Source of the DNA: Deltaproteobacteria bacterium
GTDB lineage: Bacteria; Myxococcota_A; UBA9160; UBA4427
Length of the DNA: 64,000 bases
Assembly (NCBI GenBank): GCA_016713665.1
Contig: JADJOR010000005.1
Coordinates: forward strand, 620,001 to 684,000
Direction of reading: 5' to 3'
Positions 59,624 through 64,000 of this stretch are shown here, one piece after another (the first letter of the stretch is position 1; each line of letters starts with the position of its first letter). The position numbers and the translations under genes are program-made. The notes under the pieces were generated by a model. The model made no database searches. It was not told where the DNA came from and worked only from the letters and a program-made list of their open reading frames with translations.

Positions 59624-61147
59624 TTGTCCGATTGGGATGCGTGGATCGCGGCGCTCGAGCGCCGTCAGGGCGAGGCCCGGGCGATGGGTGGACCCGAGCG
59701 CCTCGCGCGCCAGCACGCGGACGGGCGCCTCGACGCGCGCCAGCGGATCGAGGCGCTCTGCGATGTCGGGAGCTTCGCGGAGCTCGGGGCGCTCGCGGGC
59801 GGGTGCGAGCCGGGGGGCGCGGTGCCCGCCGACGCCTACGTCTGCGGGACGGGGGCGATCGAGGGGCGGATCATCGCCGTCGGCGCGGAGGATTTCTCCG
59901 TGATGGGCGGCTCCATCGGGACGCCGGGCTCGAGCAAGCGGGAGCGCCTCGCGCGGCTCGCGGTCGAGGAGCGCATGCCCTTCGTCGCGATCCTCGACGG
60001 GGCGGGCGCGCGGGCGTCGAAGGCCCTCGACCGCCACGTCCCGGGGCCGATCGATCTGCAGCGCCTCGCCGAGGCGTCCGGCATCGTGCCGACGGTCTCC
60101 CTCGTCGCGGGCGCCTCCGCCGGGCACGGCGCGCTGACGGCCGCGCTCTCGGACTTCGTCGTCCTGGTCGAAGGCCACGGCGCGCTGTTCACCGCCGGCC
60201 CGCCCCTCGTGCTCGCCTCGATCGGCGAGACCGTCGACAAGCAATCCCTCGGCGGGGCCGCGGTCCACGCCCGCACGAGCGGCGTCGCCCAGCTCGCCGT
60301 CCCCGACGAGCGGGCGGGCCTCGACGCCGTGCGACGTTATTTGAGCTACTTCCCGTCGAGCGCCTGGGAGCGCCCGCCCTGGCGCGGGCCGGAGCAGGGC
60401 AACGCCGACGTCGCGCCGCGGCGCCTCGACGCGATCCTCGAGCTCGTGCCGGCGAATCCGCGGCGGCCCTACGACGTGCGACCCGTGATCGAGCTGCTCG
60501 CCGATCGCGGCAGCGTCCTCGAGATCCAGCCCGAGTACGCGCCGGGGATCGTCACGAGCCTCGTCCGGATCGGCGGCCACTCGACGGCGATCGTCGCGAA
60601 CCAGCCGGCGGTCCGCGGCGGCGCGATCGACGCGCGCGGGGCCGACAAGGCGGCGCGCTTCCTCGAGATCGCGTCGTCGTTCCACATGCCGGTCGTGTTC
60701 CTGGCGGATAATCCGGGCGTGCTCGCCGGCAGCGAGTCGGAGCGCGCCGGGATCCTGCGCGCCGGCGCCCGCATGTACGTCGCCCAGCAGCGCATCCGCG
60801 AGACGAAGATCCACGTGACGCTGCGCAAGGCCTTCGGCTTCGGGGCCCCGATCATGGGCATGAACCTCTTCGACGGCCGCACGCGCCATTATGCGTTCCC
60901 CGGCGTCTCCCTCGCGACGATGCCCGCGAAGGCAGGCGGGGCGCTCGCGAAGGCAGGCGACGAGACCCGCGCCGAGCTCGAGGCCGCAGAGTCGGCAGGG
61001 CCGTGGAAGCTCGCGAGCGAGACGTCCTATGACGACGTGATCGATCCGCGCGCGCTGCGCGACGTCCTGATCGGCGAGCTCGCGCGAGCGCGGCGAACAC
61101 ACACGAGCCCGGTCGAACCGCTCCGTCGGACCGGCCACCGACCCTGA
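59624..61147 (+). CDS. Acyl-CoA carboxylase carboxyltransferase (beta) subunit
   Basis: A 507-residue carboxyltransferase of the AccD5/PccB type. Two crotonase-like halves: the first has the family N-terminus GGPERLARQHADGRLDARQRIEALCDVGSF, AEDFSVMGGSIGTPGSSKRERL, GAGARASKAL and GASAGHGALTAALSDFVV; the second has HSTAIVANQPAVRGGAIDARGADKAARF and FLADNPGVLAGSESERAGILR, FGAPIMGMNLFDGRTRHYAFPG. A start TTG at 59624 with GAGGAGC 5-6 bp upstream is the only reasonable one. No biotin carboxylase or biotin carrier gene is near, so its partner must be elsewhere. It may make malonyl-, methylmalonyl- or a branched-chain carboxyl-CoA. Confidence 0.87.
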   Translation: MSDWDAWIAALERRQGEARAMGGPERLARQHADGRLDARQRIEALCDVGSFAELGALAGGCEPGGAVPADAYVCGTGAIEGRIIAVGAEDFSVMGGSIGTPGSSKRERLARLAVEERMPFVAILDGAGARASKALDRHVPGPIDLQRLAEASGIVPTVSLVAGASAGHGALTAALSDFVVLVEGHGALFTAGPPLVLASIGETVDKQSLGGAAVHARTSGVAQLAVPDERAGLDAVRRYLSYFPSSAWERPPWRGPEQGNADVAPRRLDAILELVPANPRRPYDVRPVIELLADRGSVLEIQPEYAPGIVTSLVRIGGHSTAIVANQPAVRGGAIDARGADKAARFLEIASSFHMPVVFLADNPGVLAGSESERAGILRAGARMYVAQQRIRETKIHVTLRKAFGFGAPIMGMNLFDGRTRHYAFPGVSLATMPAKAGGALAKAGDETRAELEAAESAGPWKLASETSYDDVIDPRALRDVLIGELARARRTHTSPVEPLRRTGHRP

Positions 61148-61165
61148 GACTTTCGAGGAGAACGC

Positions 61166-62224
61166 GTGTCGAAGATCGAGCTCGGATTGGGCCTCGAGAC
61201 CTGGTCGAGTCGCACGGCGGAGCTCCCGCTCGAACAGGTCCGGCGCGCCGAGGCGCTGGGCTTCCATTCGGTCTGGAGCGCCGAGGCCTACGGCGCCGAC
61301 GCGCTGATCCCGCTCGCGACGATCGCGGCCCGGACCGAGCGCATCGCGCTTGCGACGGGGCTGCTGCAGGTCTCGGCGCGGCCGGCGGTGACCGCGGCCA
61401 TGTCGCTCGCGACCCTCGCGCGACTCGCCCCCGGTCGGAAGATCATCGCCGGTCTCGGCGTCTCGGGGCCTCAGGTCGTCGAGGGCTGGTACGGCCAGCC
61501 CTGGGGTCGGCCGCTCACCCGCCTGCGCGAATACGTCGCCGTCATGCGTCAGGCGCTCGCGCGCGAGGGACCGGTCGCGCTCGACGGCCGCGAGATCCAG
61601 CTCCCCTATCACGGGCCGGGCGCGTCCGGGCTCGGCAAGCCGCTGAAGCCGATCCTCCACGCGCCCCCCGGCATCGAGATCTGGCCCGCCGGCGGTGGAC
61701 CCCGCGCCGTCGCCCAGGCCGCGGAGATCGGCGACGGCTGGCTCCCGATGGGCTTCCTGCCGGAGCTGATGGCGACCTATCGACCGCAGCTCGAGCAGGG
61801 CCTCGCGCGCCGACACGACGGCATGACGCTCGAGCGCTTCAAGATCTGGCCGATCCTGCCCGTGGTCCTCGCGGACGACGTGCGCGCGACCCTCGACGCG
61901 CTCAAGCCCGGCATCGCGCTGCTCGTCGGCGGCTACGGCGCGAAGGAGAAGAACTTCCACGTCCAGCAGATGGCGCGCTGCGGCTTCGCCGAGGCCGCGG
62001 ACCGCATCCAGGCGCTCTGGCTCGCCGGCCGTCGGGAGGAAGCGATCCGCGCCGTGCCCGACGAATATCCCGACTCGACGCGCCTGATCGGCCCGGCGGC
62101 GCGCATCCGCGAACGCTTCGCGCCCTGGTCCCGGGCCGCGGTCACCGGCTACACGATCTATACGCAATCCCTCGCAGGCCTCGAGCTGATGGCGGAGCTC
62201 GCCGGGACCCGCGACCGAGGCTGA
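61166..62224 (+). CDS. Luciferase-like monooxygenase-fold oxidoreductase (LLM class)
   Basis: A 352-residue TIM-barrel flavoprotein of the luciferase-like class (F420 or FMN). Typical features are LGLETWSSRTAELPLEQVRRAEALGFHSVWSAEAYGADAL at the N-terminus, LATGLLQVSARPAVTAAMSLATLARLAPGRKIIAGLGVSGPQVVEGWYGQPWGRP, and IWPAGGGPRAVAQAAEIGDGWLPMG. These match the F420-dependent branch by general pattern, though FMN is not excluded. GTG start with GAGGAGAACG just upstream. It follows the carboxyltransferase by 18 bp and precedes the P450, so it is probably co-transcribed. Confidence 0.87.
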   Translation: MSKIELGLGLETWSSRTAELPLEQVRRAEALGFHSVWSAEAYGADALIPLATIAARTERIALATGLLQVSARPAVTAAMSLATLARLAPGRKIIAGLGVSGPQVVEGWYGQPWGRPLTRLREYVAVMRQALAREGPVALDGREIQLPYHGPGASGLGKPLKPILHAPPGIEIWPAGGGPRAVAQAAEIGDGWLPMGFLPELMATYRPQLEQGLARRHDGMTLERFKIWPILPVVLADDVRATLDALKPGIALLVGGYGAKEKNFHVQQMARCGFAEAADRIQALWLAGRREEAIRAVPDEYPDSTRLIGPAARIRERFAPWSRAAVTGYTIYTQSLAGLELMAELAGTRDRG

Positions 62225-62231
62225 GGCCCTT

Positions 62232-62268
62232 GCAGAAATCAGCTCTGCCCTCCAGAATCGCTTCGTTC
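62232..62268. promoter_or_regulatory. Tandem operator-like palindromes upstream of the P450 gene
   Basis: GCAGAAATCAGCTCTGC (62232-62248) is an inverted repeat sharing 10 or more of 17 bases with the perfect site at 59565. CCAGAATCGCTTCGTTC (62252-62268) repeats the left half-site with the two centres 20 bp apart. They lie in the 71-bp gap between the luciferase-like stop at 62224 and the P450 ATG at 62296. Confidence 0.6.
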
Positions 62269-62295
62269 CCTCGTCCGTCCCGCGGAGACCCCCCC

Positions 62296-63483
62296 ATGGA
62301 GCCGCTCCGATACGACCCCTTCGCGCCCGAGGTCATGACCGATCCGCTGCCGATCTACGCGCGGATGCGGGACGAGGATCCCGTCTGCTTCGTGCCGCGC
62401 TTCGACTGCTTCGCGTTGACGCGCTTCGAGGACATCTGGGCGACGGCGCGCGACTGGCAGACCTTCTCGGTCGAGCGCGGCACGACCTCGGCCCAGCTCC
62501 TGACGCGCAAGATGGGCCCCTATCCCGCGCTCGGGAACCTCGACCCCCCGCGCCAGAAGGAGCGGCGCAAGCTGCTCAACCCGCTGCTGACACCGGGCGC
62601 CGTGCGCGCCCTCGAGGCGGAGCTGCGCGCGATCTCGAAGCGGCAGGCGGCGCTGCTGCGCGAGCAGGGCGAGCTCGACGTCGTGACCGACTACGCCGCG
62701 CGCATCGCGATCGGGGCGCTGTGTCTCTCGACGGGCTTTCCGATGGAGGACGCCGAGCAGCTGCGGAGCTTCGTCAACGCGATCTTCGTGCGGGAGCCGG
62801 GGGGCGGCGGACTCACGCCCGAGGGCGTCGCCGCCTACGACGCGCTCTCGCGTTATGCGATGGACCTGATCGGGCGCCACCGCGCCGGCGCGGGCTATGC
62901 GAGCGGCCTGATCGCCCTGCTCTGCGAGGCGCGCGTCGAGGACGGCCGCCGGCTCGAGGACGACGAGATCGCGGGCCATCTGCGCGAGTTCATGATCGGC
63001 GGGACCGAGACCTTCCAGAAGGCCTTCGCCGCCTGTGTCCACCGCCTCTCCGAGCATCCCGACCAGCGCCGCGAGATCGCCCGCGACCCGCGCCTCGCCC
63101 GCGACGCCTTCATGGAGGCCCTGCGCCTCGATACGCCGGGCCAGTTCATGGGACGCACGGCCCTGCACGACACGCAGATCGCCGGCGTCCCCGTCCGCCG
63201 CGACCAGGTCGTGCTCCTGATCTGGCCCTCGGGCAATCGCGATCCACGGGAGTTCGTCGACCCGGATCGCTTCGACATCCGTCGCCGCGCGCCGCGCATG
63301 CTCGCCTTCGGCGCCGGTGTCCACGATTGCCTCGGCCGCCATCTCGCGATCGCCGAGGGCGCGATCGGAATCCAGTCGCTGCTCGAGGCGGCGCCCGATT
63401 ATCGCGTCGAGCTCGACCGCTCGCTGCGCCTCGCCTCGGAGTTCATCCAGGGCTTCACCTTCCTGCCGATCCGCGCGAGCTGA
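62296..63483 (+). CDS. Cytochrome P450 monooxygenase
   Basis: A 395-residue soluble bacterial P450. The heme-ligand loop is MLAFGAGVHDCLGRHLA with Cys345; the ExxR motif is EALRLD near residue 277; the I-helix segment FMIGGTETFQKAF carries Thr in the oxygen-activating place. It begins at ATG 62296, where the sequence LRYDPFAPEVMTDPLPIYARMRDEDPV is a typical P450 N-terminus; a longer reading from 62230 adds residues without support. CYP125/124-like enzymes oxidise steroid or isoprenoid side chains, but I cannot place it in a CYP family. Redox partners are not in the window. Confidence 0.93.
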   Translation: MEPLRYDPFAPEVMTDPLPIYARMRDEDPVCFVPRFDCFALTRFEDIWATARDWQTFSVERGTTSAQLLTRKMGPYPALGNLDPPRQKERRKLLNPLLTPGAVRALEAELRAISKRQAALLREQGELDVVTDYAARIAIGALCLSTGFPMEDAEQLRSFVNAIFVREPGGGGLTPEGVAAYDALSRYAMDLIGRHRAGAGYASGLIALLCEARVEDGRRLEDDEIAGHLREFMIGGTETFQKAFAACVHRLSEHPDQRREIARDPRLARDAFMEALRLDTPGQFMGRTALHDTQIAGVPVRRDQVVLLIWPSGNRDPREFVDPDRFDIRRRAPRMLAFGAGVHDCLGRHLAIAEGAIGIQSLLEAAPDYRVELDRSLRLASEFIQGFTFLPIRAS

Positions 63484-63489
63484 CCCGCC

Positions 63490-64000
63490 ATGAAGTTCTG
63501 CTGCACCCTCGGCTTCGTCCATCCCGACCACCTCGTCCGCCTCGCCGTCGCCGCCGAGGCCGCGGGCTTCGAGACGGTGACCATCGCCGACCACGTCGTG
63601 CATCCGGTCGCGATCCGCTCCCGCTATCCCTACTCGACGGACGGCGAGCGCGGCTGGGATCACACGACGCCCTGGCCCGACCCCTTCGTCGCCACGATGG
63701 CGATGGCGGCCCACACGACGCGCCTGCGCTTCAGCCAGGGCGTCTTCATCCTCCCGATGCGCGATCCGTTCACCGTCGCGAAGGCGGTCGGGACCTGCGC
63801 CCGGCTCTCGGGCTACCGCGTCCGCCTCGGCATCGGCCTCGGCTGGATGGCCGACGAGTTCGAGCTGCTCGGCCATCCGTTCGAGGAACGCGCGCCGCGG
63901 AGCGACGAGATGATCACCGTCCTGCGCAAGCTCTGGACCGGTGAGCTCGTCGAGCACCACGGCCGCTTCTACGACTTCGGCCCGCTCTCGATGGTGCCCG
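63490..64000 (+). CDS. Luciferase-like oxidoreductase, N-terminal part (cut by window end)
   Basis: The first 170 codons of a TIM-barrel flavoprotein of the LLM class: FCCTLGFVHPDHLVRLAVAAEAAGFETVTIADHVVHP, LRFSQGVFILPMRDPFTVAKAVGTCARLSGYRVRLGIGLGWMADEFELLGHPFEERAPRSDEM. This matches the F420-dependent subgroup more closely than the gene at 61166. It starts 6 bp after the P450 stop, so it is in the same operon. The rest lies beyond the window. Confidence 0.87.
   Translation, partial: MKFCCTLGFVHPDHLVRLAVAAEAAGFETVTIADHVVHPVAIRSRYPYSTDGERGWDHTTPWPDPFVATMAMAAHTTRLRFSQGVFILPMRDPFTVAKAVGTCARLSGYRVRLGIGLGWMADEFELLGHPFEERAPRSDEMITVLRKLWTGELVEHHGRFYDFGPLSMVP

Noticed and set aside
1..64000. tRNA, rRNA, CRISPR arrays, insertion sequences, integrases, toxin-antitoxin or phage genes
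   Set aside because: I looked for their typical patterns (tRNA cloverleaf and T-loop, spaced direct repeats, transposase motifs, terminal inverted repeats) and saw none.

Overview
This 64 kb window is GC-rich, gene-dense chromosomal DNA from a Gram-negative bacterium. Outer-membrane genes (a TonB-dependent receptor, beta-barrel and lipobox proteins), a PEP-CTERM protein, a PQQ dehydrogenase and a protein with a myxobacterial-type (MXAN_5187-like) domain point to a Myxococcota- or Binatota-like lineage. Several families shared with actinobacterial steroid degraders are also present (HsaACDEFG-like enzymes, an Ltp2/DUF35 pair, luciferase-like flavoproteins, a P450). The lineage is inferred; there is no rRNA in the window. 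No tRNA, CRISPR array, insertion sequence or phage gene was seen.

Layout. 0-2 kb: biotin genes (bioF, bioD). 2-18 kb: mixed envelope, housekeeping and redox genes: TPR lipoprotein, MMPL exporter, AlkA-type glycosylase, type-B carboxylesterase, a beta-propeller protein coupled to a MoaD/ThiS-like protein, an MXAN_5187-type protein, a cytochrome c-PQQ dehydrogenase, an MBL-NHL fusion, an AtoE-type transporter and a TonB-C-like protein. 18-28 kb: a PEP-CTERM gene diverging from a run of sulfatase, TonB-dependent receptor, outer-membrane protein and TPR lipoprotein, then a helical-repeat protein. 28-47 kb: catabolic genes, mostly on the minus strand, many start-stop coupled: MFS carrier, thiolase, two acyl-CoA ligases, CapA-like protein, Fe-ADH, cyclase, Ltp2-like aldolase with DUF35 partner, second AtoE carrier, steroid-type SDR, split B12 mutase, KstD-like flavoprotein and two amidohydrolases. 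47-58 kb: the core meta-cleavage module. CoA ligase, HsaA-like oxygenase, SDR and HsaD-like hydrolase lie on the minus strand; HsaC, HsaE, HsaG and HsaF homologues, a CitE-like lyase and an IclR regulator lie on the plus strand. 58-64 kb: Zn-ADH, carboxyltransferase, two luciferase-like oxidoreductases and a P450.

How it fits together. Together the genes would activate a polycyclic, probably steroid- or terpenoid-like, acid as its CoA ester, shorten a side chain by thiolysis or retro-aldol cleavage, dehydrogenate and hydroxylate a ring, cleave the catechol (HsaC) and the meta-cleavage product (HsaD), and convert the dienoate to pyruvate and an acyl-CoA (HsaE, HsaF, HsaG). The mutase could take up propionyl-derived products. 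Substrate identity is inference.

The most interesting unlabelled signal is a recurring 17-bp palindrome, roughly CAGAA-N5-TTCTG. It lies in intergenic regions at 19.7, 45.2, 52.0 (half sites), 59.6 and 62.2 kb, often repeated at 20-bp spacing. Its AGAA-N5-TTCT geometry resembles the classical IclR operator, so the linked IclR gene at 56.7 kb is a natural candidate. If so, one regulon would join the ring-cleavage genes to the sulfatase/TonB-receptor locus and the PEP-CTERM gene 30 kb away.
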